From contig BFEA01000002.1 of NCBI GenBank assembly GCA_003427395.1, positions 8,763,711 to 8,805,067 on the forward strand: a DNA stretch of 41,357 bases. The letters are read 5' to 3'. Made by a program: the position numbers and the translations under genes. The stretch comes from Chara braunii (taxonomy: Eukaryota; Streptophyta; Charophyceae; Charales; Characeae). The notes below the pieces were generated by a model that searched no databases, was not told the origin of the DNA, and worked only from the letters and a program-made list of their open reading frames with translations. Below are positions 1 to 9,654 of the stretch, piece by piece. The stretch's first letter is position 1. Every line of letters starts with the position of its first letter.

Positions 1-183
1 GACCTACAGATCGAACCCCTGCTGTTTATGGACCTACGACAGGCCTACCAACTGCCTACGAATACACAGGTCACAGGTTCAATTCTCGGGGTCTACACAG
101 ATACTGTACATGGGTAGGATGAGGTCTAGGGATCGAACCCTGGGTACTGCATCCGCCACTGCTAAAAGGTGAAAACCGTTTCA
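1..183 (-). repeat. LTR fragment of the E2/E3 chromovirus family
   Basis: This stretch aligns by eye with 34560-34755 and with the reverse complement of 25417-25620 and 27380-27580. Shared pieces include the end GGTGAAAACCGTTTCA and the segment around GGTCTAGGGATCGAACCC. In minus-strand reading the LTR outer boundary (TGAAACGG) is at 183. The purine tract that borders the internal side of E2 and E3 is absent to the right, so this is either the outer end of a 5' LTR whose element lies left of the window, or a solo LTR. Confidence 0.75.
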
Positions 184-1103
184 CTATTCTAGCCTGTACC
201 TCATATAAACAGGAGGGTCGAACTGCACATCAGCTCAGCATGACCTTAGCACAGCTTGGGCTTCGTCACAGTGGGGCCCCCAAGGTCAGTTTCGACTCTC
301 GAGACCTGTTAGGTCTCAGTTAGAGATGAGTAAGGTAATCTCATATCTTCCTCTGTCCTTTCCCTTGACCTTTTCATCCCCTGCCACTTTGTCTCTTCGT
401 TGGCTTTGGGACTACCACTTCGTCGCTACCTGGGGAATAGGTTAAGAATTGACATGTTCTCTTTGACAGTCAGTTTGCAATGCTGGCTCTTCATCAGACA
501 CAGCCCAGAGGATGGAACCTAGGGTTTGGGAATTGCGAGAGTTGGATGTGGATGTCGACATCGATGTATGCGAGCCGCGTCGTTCGATAGTCATGTTTAT
601 CCCATGAACAAGGAGGAGTTTGGTGATCATGTGATGCACTTGTTATGTTGCCAAAAAACTAACGAGCACCTCGTCATATGGTTCACCGATTGTTTTCACC
701 AGAAAGGGGTCCAAGAGATTGCATCTGTATATTGGCTATAGAAAGACAAATAAAGGACACAGATCCTCTACCATATTCAATGGCTTATCGGACTCGTTAG
801 GGGGAGGAGCTAACTTGGAATCCACCATCAAAGATAGATACGAGGGCCCACTCAGCGTGTGATATAGGTGTTGGCTACTCGGATTCACAATGTCACCCTG
901 ACACGCGTTCAAAGCCATTGTCTACACGAGTTCGACGACATTGTCCCTTTCTGCACTGATGAGACCTATGTTTTCAGCCATAGACTCGAGGAGCACCTGA
1001 GAAAGTCACATCACCTCTCCGCTTGACAAAGACATTGCATATCAGATTAGTCAAGTCTATAACTGATCCCATTTTTTGTGAGACTATTGCAATGTCAACT
1101 ACT
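184..1103. other. Intergenic stretch without recognisable gene
   Basis: No open frame here resembles a known protein. A short plus-strand reading around 900-1010 contains FDDI followed by LEEHLRK, faintly like a gypsy RT active-site region, but it is too short to call. Confidence 0.4.
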
Positions 1104-1119
1104 GGAGCTACAACACCTT
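1104..1119. repeat. Target-site duplication of the U6 retrocopy, A-tail side
   Basis: GGAGCTACAACACCTT here matches GGAGTTACAACACCTT at 1253-1268 in 15 of 16 positions. The pair brackets the U6-like sequence and its A-rich tail. Confidence 0.85.
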
Positions 1120-1153
1120 TTTTTTTTCTTTTTTAAAGTTTTTTTACAATTTT

Positions 1154-1252
1154 AAATTTGGACCATTTTTCGATTTATGCGTGTCATCCTTGCACAGGGG
1201 CCATGCTAATCCTCTCTGTATCGTTCCAATTTTAACGGATGTCCCGAAGGAC
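1154..1252 (-). pseudogene. U6 snRNA retro-pseudogene
   Basis: The minus strand reads as a nearly complete U6 spliceosomal RNA. It has the 5' stem GTCCTTCGGGAC, the ACAGAGA box that pairs with the 5' splice site, the catalytic AGC in GATTAGCATGG, the segment GATGACACGC and the 3' end GGTCCAAATTT. Three things argue for a retroposed copy rather than a working gene. A 16-bp duplication abuts the exact 5' end at 1253 and recurs at 1104. The 3' end runs into an A-rich tail (1120-1153 in minus reading) instead of the T-run that stops Pol III. The upstream flank (1253-1350) shows no TATA or plant upstream sequence element. A LINE-type machinery probably made this copy from U6 RNA (inference). Confidence 0.9.
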
Positions 1253-1268
1253 GGAGTTACAACACCTT
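1253..1268. repeat. Target-site duplication of the U6 retrocopy, 5' side
   Basis: GGAGTTACAACACCTT is directly adjacent to the first nucleotide of the U6 copy and pairs with 1104-1119 (one C/T difference). Confidence 0.85.
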
Positions 1269-2016
1269 ATGTTTGCATTTGCTTTGCAGAAGACGATGTG
1301 CAATCCCATTTCAAAACTTTGAAAGGCAATCGTTAAGGTTTGCAGGCAATAGAGCAAACCAGCAAAAGCTGATCACTTGTGTGTCCCACAGACACCGAAA
1401 ATGGAACTCATCTCCTGAGTTCAGCTTGGAGCAAGTACTTCAGTACAAGCTCATTTCCAGGCATTATGGCACTTTAGAAGATATTGGCTTCAGTGCCCCT
1501 TGATGTAGAGATCACCTGCGGGCCATTTCATTCATCATCGACGTCATTCATCCAATCTTCCATGCCTCACCAAAAACGGCTGTGCATGCAGCCAGTGCTG
1601 TGATGCCCTGTATGCATTGTACGCCCATTTTTCATTCCGCTGGGCCAGTATTGGCCCAGACTTGGAAGCTGGTCCTAGCCCAGGCCCACGATTTCGAAAA
1701 TGGTGAGGGGTGAACCATGACCGTTGGACCATGGAAATCCAATGATCTCAACTTTGTCCTGACGATGCAGACAAGAAATAGGGATTTCTTTAGTGTCAGT
1801 GATCCGTGCCGTTCAGCCAACCTTCCATGCCTCACAGCTAACTCAATGCATTACAGCCACGAGTATCGAGTCCAGATGAACATTTGCAAGAGTTTCCCAC
1901 TGACCATGGCTTGGCAGAGGTGAAACATATCCTTGCGCATCAAGTGGCTGGAAATACATACATGCAAAGCAAAGTCACTATCTCCTCCATGGACTGTGTG
2001 CTGACATCCGGCTCAG
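1269..2016. other. Unassigned flank of the maturase-like remnant
   Basis: No intact ORF. The minus strand carries several short readable blocks separated by stops between about 1290 and 1960, which could be decayed downstream coding sequence of the maturase-like remnant at 2017-2241, but no motif can be named. Confidence 0.3.
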
Positions 2017-2241
2017 TCAAGCCAAGCTGAAGGTCGCTTTCTCCAGCGTGAAGAGCCCTTGTTGAAGAAGAGTTTCTAAGTGAGTAAATCATTCTCGCGC
2101 AAGTCCATCAAGAGCGCTTCACGCCTTTCCACGAGGCATGTTACCAGGCTTACTCTTGACAGTCTCATAGCAATATATAAAGAATAGAGGATCTGCAAGA
2201 AGACCTATCAGATCCGTATATTTGCCCAAGAGCTTGCGTTC
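2017..2241 (-). pseudogene. Group II intron maturase-like RT fragment
   Basis: One minus-strand frame of 75 codons, read from 2241, gives a start resembling the N-terminal RT region of organelle-type group II intron maturases: a block LLADPLFFIYCYETVKSKPG, then NM, then ALDGL, then FTHLETLLQQGLFTL. The order 'hydrophobic block, Y-x-x-x-KSKPGNM, LDG, WF, long L-rich helix' is typical of that family, which helps splice organelle group II introns. Two in-frame stops (TGA at 2121-2119, and TGA where WF would be expected) and a final TGA at 2019-2017 show it is dead here. No catalytic YADD block or maturase domain X was found. The codon mix does not look strikingly AT-rich, so it may derive from a nuclear maturase (nMAT-like) gene or from transferred organelle DNA; I cannot decide which. 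Confidence 0.55.
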
Positions 2242-3130
2242 TCCAACAGGTCTTCAACTCTTACGAGACAAATCAGCTTGTCGAGGCACCAACTCGAACA
2301 CAGTCTTCATATCAGACAGCTTCTCATCAGATCAACTCATCTACTGTTGCAGGAGCTCCACTTCTTAAGAAAGATGGAAGTCAACTGCAGGCATTCAGAA
2401 GCACACGCCATAGCCTGAGACTGAATTGGTCTCCGAGGGATGTGACAGCGCGTGGGCAGGAGTGCACATCGACTGCCTGGGAATCAATCCATGCGATATG
2501 AAGTCACTCTCTTTTATGAACCGCGTGCTGATTGCTGGCGCACCGGAGCCAACTTGAAGCCCATGGCCAACAGGTCTTCAACTCTTATGAGAAGCATTGG
2601 TTTGTTGAGGCAGCAATTCAAACGTAGTCTTCATGTCTGCCACCTTGCTCATGAGAGTAGGGAGGTCGATAATAGAGTCATTCAGCGAAGGGCTCTACAC
2701 AAGACCCGTTATGGTGACTCCTGTCTCGGGATCAGAGTTTTGAATGTCTGTGTCCATAACATAGGGGCCGCGTGTAAATGCATATTGCTGTGCTCGGTGT
2801 TTGAAGAACTGCCATGCACTCGATTTCACACTCCAAGTCGTGAACATCATGCCTTATCTGTCTTTCCCGATTCATGAGCGATGTCGCAACCAACACTGCT
2901 ATTTTGGCATTTTGCCATTATGGTGACCATGCAGACTAAGGAGTGATCTGAAGGCATCCACTTCAACTGTGTTCGGAGAAGTGTCAACTCTCGCAATCAA
3001 TGAAGGCCAGAGTGACAATGGTGCACAAATCCCATGAGCGTCTAAGATGTCCGTGCTACCGTCTTCACCCGAATAGAACGCCCGGTCATTATAGCCGTAT
3101 TTGGTGCAATTTTCACTCCAGATTCAGCTA
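2242..3130 (-). other. Possible upstream coding remnant of the maturase-like pseudogene
   Basis: The minus strand has several long readable segments interrupted by frameshifts. One at about 2655-2580 gives SKVADMKTTFELLPQQ, and a second at about 2335-2250 gives LSDMKTVFELVPRQADLSRK. They are an imperfect duplication (2246-2335 against 2569-2655, also clear at DNA level through ACAGGTCTTCAACTCTTA). Further upstream blocks at 2770-3110 look coding-like but match nothing I know. The second copy runs into the maturase-like block, so it may be the N-terminal extension of that protein. Confidence 0.35.
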
Positions 3131-4590
3131 TAATGTAGCTACGGAGAGTTCTTGAAGATATCATTTCTCTAATCATCATGCAACTGCCTGCTCCCTATCG
3201 GTATCCCAGGAGGCCTCAACTGTTGTCAATTCTCATTCGGATCTGGCGCCCACTCAGCAGAGTATACCTTGGTGCTGTATTGTCAATCGTAAGGTATGGG
3301 AACGGAGGAGGAGACTGGGTCCAACCTTGAACAAGGTTTTCTGGACTTTCGACCGGATTTGTACACTTGTGCAGGATGGAATTGTGCTACGGAGAAGGCT
3401 CAATTGACTGAATCGCACTCCAGCCTTGCCCATGATTTCCTCCTGCTTAGCTTGATATCATTACCTGCTAATATTTCCAGCAAGATTGGGCATATTATGC
3501 GTGGAACTGCTGGCGGAGTCCTAAGAATAGCACCTGCTCATAAGCCAAGTGCGATACGGTAAATGTTACGGAGCGTGATCCTGAGGAGGAGAAGGATATT
3601 AAGGAGGCGGAGAACATGGGGGAGGAAAGTAGTCAGCCATTTAGCTGTCCTGATACTATGAGATCTCCTTCCCTACCCATCAACTCATCAATTCTCCTGG
3701 CGCACCCCTATTCCCACTATCCTACCTCAGTGTTAATCACTCAGAACCATCACCCTTCTACCATCTTGGACGGGTGACCGAACAGCAGTTATAGGCACCG
3801 GGGCTAGGCAGATAGCCCCACCCAGCCGTAGTTGAAGCATGATCGGACAAGCCTTGTCGTATGGTTACTTCGAACACCAAGCTCAAGCATTCTTCTACGG
3901 ATCCCATATGATACCCGAACCCCTACTCGTTGTGCTGACGGTCCAAAGCAGGTGTCACTCCCGACGAAAGCTCGTGTAGTTCACGAAATTTACTGTTATA
4001 TGGCTGAATTGAATGACGACTCTGAAGCACGTAGCATTTCAAGCAGGTTGATTATGCCATAATTACTTATCAGTCTTATCTGCCACGTGGCACGTAAGCT
4101 GCTTGATCTGCCACATCGCACATAAGTAGTGCAACAAGCAAAATTGAGCTGCTTCGTCTTCCACATGGCCGATAATCAAGTTACTTAAAGTACGATGAGC
4201 ATAATCACACTGATGAAGGCCGGCCGATAGACTTCAGGTGTGCATGTTGGAAAAAGGCCAGCCGATAGCCTTAAGATATCACATGACCGACCAACCCGAA
4301 ACAAAAAGCAAAAAAATAGGAACTGATAATTGAGGTACTTGATCTGCCAACTTCAGTGCGAGGTTGGTCTCAAAAACAAGAAAAGGGAGACAAAAGATTA
4401 TGATATCACAGTGGATTTCTCGACATTCCCGTCATCATGGACCTCAACTCATGTCTACGGTTCAGCCGTACGAGATACTTTATCTGCCATGCGCCTAGAT
4501 GATTGACTATGCCTCTCCAGTTGCGATTGATTTGTTTCAATCACCAGAGATTGGTATCATTTGTTGTCCGTCTGTTTGTCTCCCTGCCTG
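3131..4590. other. Stretch without recognisable gene; short imperfect repeats
   Basis: No protein family recognised in either strand. Between 4080 and 4345 short phrases recur imperfectly, such as GCTGCTTGATCTGCCACAT with GCTGCTTCGTCTTCCACAT, and AAGGCCGGCCGATAG with AAGGCCAGCCGATAG. Confidence 0.4.

Positions 4591-4591
<1 letters not shown>

Positions 4592-4644
<53 letters not shown>
4592..4644. repeat. CT microsatellite
   Basis: About 26 uninterrupted CT units. Reading frames that cross it give runs of LSLS or RERE and are not genes. Confidence 0.97.
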
Positions 4645-4646
<2 letters not shown>

Positions 4647-4906
4647 GCGTATCAGTTTCTGTGAATTTTGTTTCCACTGTGTTGCATTCACCCCTCTCGG
4701 ACCACAAAACTCTCTCCCTCTTCCTCTCCTCCTTCTGCTCTCTATCATTAACTTCCCGCCACGTGTGTCATGCGCATGGTCACTGCAGGTCCACTTTCTT
4801 CCTAAAATACCCACTGGACGGGAGCTATCCCCATCACTCAGCTCCAACCTTACGCCCATACCATAGCCTGATGCGTCAATCCTACCTTGTGTGACTAGGC
4901 CAAGGT

Positions 4907-5197
4907 CGTAGATGCACAAAATTGGTGCTGCCAGCATAGCTGCCTTAAGAGGCTGAAAAGTTGCGCATGCCAGGTCGCCAAAAATGAAGGGCTGATATTG
5001 CACTGAAGATGTGTCAACAATGCAACAATCTTGCATAGCCTCTTTATGAAACTCTGATAGTAGCCTACCAATACACGGAAAGAGCGTACGTCTGTAATAA
5101 TGGTGGGCTCAGGCCGACAAATGTTGTGAGGCATCACAAAATGGCCTGAGTACTCGAGCTCCTGCTTGGCGAACTCATACTTGTTGAGGTTGAACAG
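4907..5197 (-). pseudogene. Gypsy reverse transcriptase/RNase H junction fragment
   Basis: The minus frame contains NLNKYEFAKQELEYSGHFV, then RSFRVLVGYYQSFIKRLCKI and LLTHL, followed by LFSLLRQL. This is the RT thumb to RNase H junction of Ty3/gypsy pol (family pattern K-C-x-F, YLGH, LRSFLGL-x-YYRRFI, PLT-L, F-x-x-LK). The cysteine of KCxF is replaced by Y, and the RT palm and RNase H catalytic parts are missing. At about 5200 it gives way to repeat A. It is a small scrap of a different, older gypsy element than E1-E3. Confidence 0.7.
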
Positions 5198-5221
5198 CAT
5201 GCATGAGTTTACAAGAACAAA

Positions 5222-5342
5222 GGACACCAAAGTCTCTTGATGATAAAAACCCTCTTCTCGCCTCCAATCAATCAATATTCAACGAAGTAATAGTCCTTAA
5301 CCAAGGTATGCACACCTACGCTACTTCCTAGTCGAGCCTATC

Positions 5343-5422
<80 letters not shown>

Positions 5423-5575
5423 CTAGTGACCACTGAGGAGCCTGACCACCTGGGGTGCTGGAGCTCTCCTGCCGACCACCATGTCTCCGTCAAGCCTCGC
5501 AGCCTTCCGTTAAGTTCCGTGAATCCAAGGACCTCCCCTTCACTTTGCCACCTTTCCCTCGTACCTGCGGTACCT
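5222..5575 (+). repeat. Dispersed repeat A, copy 1, left part
   Basis: Matches 13405-13710: shared phrases are TCTCTTGATGATAAAAACCC, CGCCTCCAATCAATCAA, TAGTCCTTAAC, a CT tract, AGTGACCACTGAGGAG and CAAGGACCTCCCCTTCAC. The right part of the copy resumes at about 6690, so this copy is split. Confidence 0.7.
5344..5420. repeat. Compound CT/CA microsatellite
   Basis: (CT)n at 5344-5365 runs straight into (CA)n at 5366-5420. It sits inside repeat A, where copy 2 has (CT)n followed by (GC)n at the same place. Confidence 0.95.
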
Positions 5576-6690
5576 TACTATGTTATGTGCCTGATTGAAA
5601 CTTGATACAGCATGGCATCCACACGTTCCCATACGCATGTGCAACGACAAGAGATCTTGGAGAGAGCAATTCACACCACACCAGATGAGAGAATACACAG
5701 TGGAAGCACTTTACAACCAAAAATAGAATTGAAAATAATCAATTCTAATTCATATCCCACTCCCTCTAGTCAATCAATGCACTGTTTCCCCAAGAATCCC
5801 AACCACGTTAACAACACCCAGGAACCAATTTTTACAAAAGTTTCATTGAAGTGTTTGGGAGTCTTCTTCTTCCTCCCTCCAGTCAAGCTCTAGCTATGAC
5901 GCGGCACAGCACCCACCCATCAGTCAACCCCAACCGTCCTGAACCTAACGCGACACTCAGCAGTCCAATCACGATGCCCACGGCAGATGAAATGCCCGCT
6001 CAACAGGCGAGAGTAGCTCCCTGGACGAAGGACTCCAGCACGATGAAGATGGATGGATTCCACTTCGAAGAGCACTTGGATGGAGAGCTTCGGAGGCAGC
6101 GATGTCAAACCCCAACAGCACACAAAATAGGAGGATGGGCCTACACCGCTTAGGGCCTGTACGCCCAGCGCTTTCCTCAGGTAGCTGGCTCGACCAGTTA
6201 TGGCTGGCAACCGCTGATGAAGAAGGAGCCTGTGCTATGGAATTTAGCACTGCAGCCTCAACGCGACCTCCCAGCAGCACTTCGTGAAAAGAACGAGAGA
6301 AAAGAACCCGTTTCCCTCTGTCCTCAACACTTTTATTTTCCCTCAACCCTCTAGGACTCGACAGCCTACAGCCTAAGATAGACATCCTATTGCCTAGGAC
6401 CGAACCTAGCCAGAAAGAAGGGAAAAAGGAAAAGCCTACGTGCCTGCTGAAAACCAAAGCAAAAAGGACACAAAGGAAAGGCCCAAGGGCCTAAGACCAG
6501 CCAACAGAGACTACTACGGCCAAGTCTAGGGTTCGAGCAGCACGAGGCGCAAAACAAACAAATACAGCAAACACATTACAGGTCACGCGATCAAGTCCCA
6601 GCACTCAAGATTGGGACTCGGCAAACGAAGTTAGTGCACATCCTACAACGAAACGGCAATTCATTGCAACTAGCTATGGTGCCGGCCTTC
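5576..6690. mobile_element. About 1.1-kb insert splitting repeat A, type unknown
   Basis: Repeat A copy 2 is continuous across the point where copy 1 is interrupted here, so this block was inserted or copy 2 lost it. It has no convincing coding frame; open frames at 5851-6457 match nothing. The right part (6480-6640) has the same flavour as the E2/E3 LTRs (GGTTCGAGCAG, ACAGGTCACGCGATCAAG), so a decayed or solo LTR is possible. I could not define terminal repeats or target duplications. Confidence 0.4.
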
Positions 6691-6960
6691 TTCCCCAAGC
6701 CCCCAGCTCGCGCTGGCTTACTGCATGGCTGCTATGCTGCAAAGCGTTTCTTCCGCTTACATTGCCGCAAGTCGCGACCTGCCTGGATGATCGCCCTGTG
6801 CCCCAGCCTGGACTTCTTGGCTGGAGGCCGCGGTCTGCTATTGCTGGTAGGACCTGCCTGCCAGCCAAGTCCCTGCCAGGCCGTTTAGTTCATTCCGTCG
6901 GGACCTCGACCTGCGGCCTACCAGACTGGGATACCTGGATGCACGGCCTAGGGGCCTTGC
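6690..6960 (+). repeat. Dispersed repeat A, copy 1, right part
   Basis: Matches 13715-13985: GCTGGCTTACT, GCTGCAAAGC, TCTTCCGC, CGACCTGCC, ATGATCGCCCTG, GTCCCTGCCAGGC, CGGCCTACC and GGATACCTGGA against CTATCCAGGA. It continues the copy interrupted at about 5575. No coding frame is conserved between copies. Confidence 0.65.
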
Positions 6961-7189
6961 ATTCCCACCCCCTTAGGTTCAAAAGTCCTCTGAGATACCC
7001 TCACTCTTGCCATTGCGTTCCTTCCCACCCTCTCCTAAGTACCCGTACGACAGGGCTCGTCCGACTATGCTTCAATCAGGACTGGGGAGGGAGGTGAGGA
7101 CCTGCTTAGCCCTGATGCCTATAACCACTGTCCGGTCAGGTCACTAGAAAAAAGGATGACGATCCTAGGTGATAAAAACACTAAGGTAG

Positions 7190-7390
7190 GACCTTGGGAG
7201 TAGGGATGCGCCAGGAACAGTAATGATGAGTAAGGGTGGGAGGGAGTCTCATAGGGGGCCTGACCCGGCCTGTATAGAAAATCATCTGGATGATCAAACG
7301 GCCAACTGCTGAAGGGACTGTCATATGCCTGGTGGCTAGCCTCTACAACAACCTGGACTTCAAAAAAATATATATTTATAAAAAAAAGAG
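7190..7390 (+). repeat. Dispersed repeat B, copy 1
   Basis: Matches 10480-10672: GAGTAAGGGTGGGAGGG, GTCTCATAGGGG, ATGATCAAACGG, GTGCTGAAGGG-like phrases and CCTCTACAACAACCTGGACT, followed in both copies by an A-rich run. It is either an A-tailed retroposon in plus orientation or the 3' side of a minus-strand retroelement, because gypsy integrase sequence begins immediately to its right. Confidence 0.65.
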
Positions 7391-7399
7391 AAATCACTT

Positions 7400-7890
7400 G
7401 CGGTACAGACTTCATTAGTTCTTCTCTTGTAAGCCACCGATCTTCAGTTGGATCCACATGGGACTGGAGCTACGGCTTTGGTGGTCTCCCTCTGCCTGTT
7501 GCCTTAGGTACCAGGACGTGTCTGTGCTCTACAATCGATCAGTATCAACTGGACCATTCATCGAGGGCAGCAGCATTGGCTGCGAGGGGGAACTGATCAC
7601 ATTTCTGGAAAGTTCACAGTTTGGATCCATGAGTCACGCATGTAGGACTATCAGGATCATGTTGTTCATGGTACACAATACTGAGGCATCAGTTCCCAGG
7701 ACAAATTGTCCTCAGGAGCCCACACAGACAACTTGACCCATACCAGATCGGCAATCTGGAATGTACGCATCCTTATGTTCTTTCTCTACCATGACCCGCA
7801 GCTGCTCAACTGTTTCCCGAAGGTCCGTTCGTGCTCCAATGCCAGCTCTGTAGTTCCAGGTGGTGAACTTCGTGTTTGGTCTGGAGACAG
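7400..7890 (-). pseudogene. G1 integrase C-terminal and chromodomain remnant
   Basis: The minus strand gives FQIADLVWVKLSVWAPEDNL, matching the family motif FQVGDLVWVKSKEF of E2 and E3, then (near 7440-7420) DPTEDRWLTREELMKS, matching EPEDDRWFTKAELLET of E3's chromodomain end. The part between is frame-shifted. In intact elements this tail binds DNA and chromatin and steers integration. It ends at the A/T-rich border of repeat B. Confidence 0.7.
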
Positions 7891-8019
7891 GAAATCCAAT
7901 TATGTTCTTTGTTTCCAGTCAATGTGCAGTTGACTTGGTGTACAGCCTGTCGCTGAATGGACAACATTATTGCTAGCCACATGAGGCGGATGCACCCAAA
8001 CTGACCCATTGCCTCATGA

Positions 8020-8185
8020 CACTCTCCTACAAAAGATTCCTTAGAGACTCATTATTTGGTTGCACAGGTCCTTACTTAGGAAGAATGTTCCCTCCATCAC
8101 ACTCTCCTGTGAAAAGACCCCCTAAGACTTGTTATTAGGTGCACAAATTCTTTCAAACCGCTCCTCTTACATAGGGACAACATTC
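8020..8185. repeat. Imperfect tandem duplication, period about 80 bp
   Basis: CACTCTCCTACAAAAGA at 8020 and CACTCTCCTGTGAAAAGA at 8100 start two diverged copies that both contain AGACT.ATTA..TGCACA and ATTCCCTCCA-like phrases. It lies in the degraded integrase part of G1. Confidence 0.5.
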
Positions 8186-8404
8186 CCTCCACCACCTATA
8201 CACCTCACTAACCCTTCTATCCTAAGTTTGGACAAGCCTGATGATTTTCGTAAGAACGTTCTCCTTCGTCGGAATCTTCCGCCTGCTGGCGTACATGTTC
8301 ATTTAACCCAAACTCTGTCACCAGAGCACAGCGAAGTCCGCTCTCCATGATTGCGCTGCAGCCAGCACATTGATTTTTCCTTTCTGGCGCATCAGCATGA
8401 AGTC

Positions 8405-9057
8405 CTACGTATGTTTGCCTTGGATCCAACACGTGAGAGTGTCAGAAAGGGTAGGCTGCGTCTTTATCCACTCAAGAGTCTCATGGTCAGACTTCACTCC
8501 AAATTTATGTCCTGGAGGCAATGCTTGTGGTGTTTCAGTGTCATATTGAGTGCATACGAATCCCCCCCAATAAGCAGAATATGATAGCTTCGAGAGGGCA
8601 TCATTTTGGTAACTTTTGGACATGTACTCAATTGGTTTCAACTTATTACCCTATGCCATATTGGTTTGAGTCAGTGGTTAACATAACTGGCTTATCGGTT
8701 CTGCGATTTTTTGAGGAGTGAATTGGCGAGGGCAGTTTTCAATTGCTTGAAAGCCTGCCCACACTCACCACGCCATTCCCAAGGTGTATCACGTCGAGTC
8801 AGGTCAATCAAGGGACTCGCTACACTGCTGAAATTGTGTATGAATGACCTGTTACACCCAGCTAATCCCAAGAAAGATCTGACCTCAGTTAGAATTTGAG
8901 GCCTTGGACCAATTTTTGGTGGTCCCCGCTTTTTAGCATCCTCCGAACTTGATGCTTCCTGCAAGATCTGATGACCCAGATACAAGACTTTAGTTTGTCC
9001 AAGCTTATACTTTTGCAAGTTGATCTTGTATAGATGCTTCCAAAGCAGTCGCAGCAC
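8405..9057 (-). pseudogene. G1 RT thumb and RNase H remnant
   Basis: Minus frames at 8692-9057 read KINLQKYKLGQTKVLYLGHQ then LTEVRSFLGLAGCNRSFI and PLIDLTRRDTPW, the RT thumb and tether. A second frame at 8405-8641 reads PIEYMSKS (RNase H region) and VKSDHETLEWIKTQ, the RNase H segment with the catalytic Asp (SDHETL) intact. Between them the frame is lost. The equivalent position in E2 and E3 has Asn instead of Asp. Confidence 0.8.
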
Positions 9058-9405
9058 TACTCAAAGGTGCTCAGCATGCTCCTTCGGCCCTTAGTAAAGA
9101 CAAAACCATTGCAGAGATAAACAACTACAAACTTGTTCAAGTAATTATGACATGCTCGATTCATAGCATGCTGGAATGTACCGAGCGCATTGCGAAGCCC
9201 GAAAGGCATCACCATGAAGTACACAAACTCATACAAGCCGTATCGAGTCTGAAATTCAGTTCGGTTAATCCTTGGGTCATACCTCAATCTCATGGTAACT
9301 GGACGTCAACTCTACCTCTCTGAAGTATCTACATCCCTGCACCCTATGCTGCCTATCCAATAGGTCATCAATGTGAGGTAGGGGCTCTGCGTTACAAACA
9401 CTGAT
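9057..9405 (-). pseudogene. G1 RT palm remnant
   Basis: The minus frame reads TEFQTRYGLYEFVYFMVMPF then GLRNALGTFQHAMNRAC and FVVVYLCNGFVFTK. These are RT blocks of gypsy elements, but the active-site YLDD has decayed to YLCN, and three residues (YFM) are inserted before VMPFGL. Upstream, 9360-9405 still encodes AEPLPHIDDL-like sequence. The mitochondrial insert starts right after it. Confidence 0.85.
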
Positions 9406-9407
9406 TT

Positions 9408-9654
9408 GATAACGATCGCTATTTTTGCAGGTCATTTGTTTCAAGTGTGTTTTTGATCGAGAGCTTATTATATGACACGAAGCGTTACCTATCTACTTCT
9501 CCAAACACAATATCCTGAGTACCTATGATCGTAACCACATCTGCGAGCATGTGATGTTTCAACATAAAATCAAGCCCTTGTAAATGAGCAAACCCAGGTG
9601 CTCGAATTCCACAATGATAAGGACGATTGGTTCCATTGCCAACTAAATATACAT
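9408..9654 (-). pseudogene. nad7: Mitochondrial nad7 3' end inserted in the nucleus (NUMT)
   Basis: On the minus strand, 9655-9485 is an unbroken 57-codon frame ending in TAA that matches the C-terminus of NADH dehydrogenase subunit 7 (the 49-kDa subunit of complex I): [20 protein letters not shown], then [20 protein letters not shown], then [10 protein letters not shown] and stop. That ending is the standard end of plant and algal mitochondrial Nad7. About 75 bases after the stop (9408-9484) probably represent mitochondrial 3' flank. The flanking bases on both sides are gypsy RT sequence: the IDDL-coding part on the left and LRMCID-coding part on the right join neatly if the insert is removed. 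No start or 5' part is present, so it is not a gene. The intact frame suggests a fairly recent transfer. Confidence 0.9.

Noticed and set aside
880-1010. Possible gypsy RT active site (FDDI, LEEHLRK)
   Set aside because: Only two short matches without neighbouring RT blocks; could be chance.
4499-5036. Open frames of 101-159 codons across the CT tract
   Set aside because: They consist largely of SLSLS or RERER runs from the microsatellite; the only credible coding text there is the separate gypsy scrap on the minus strand.
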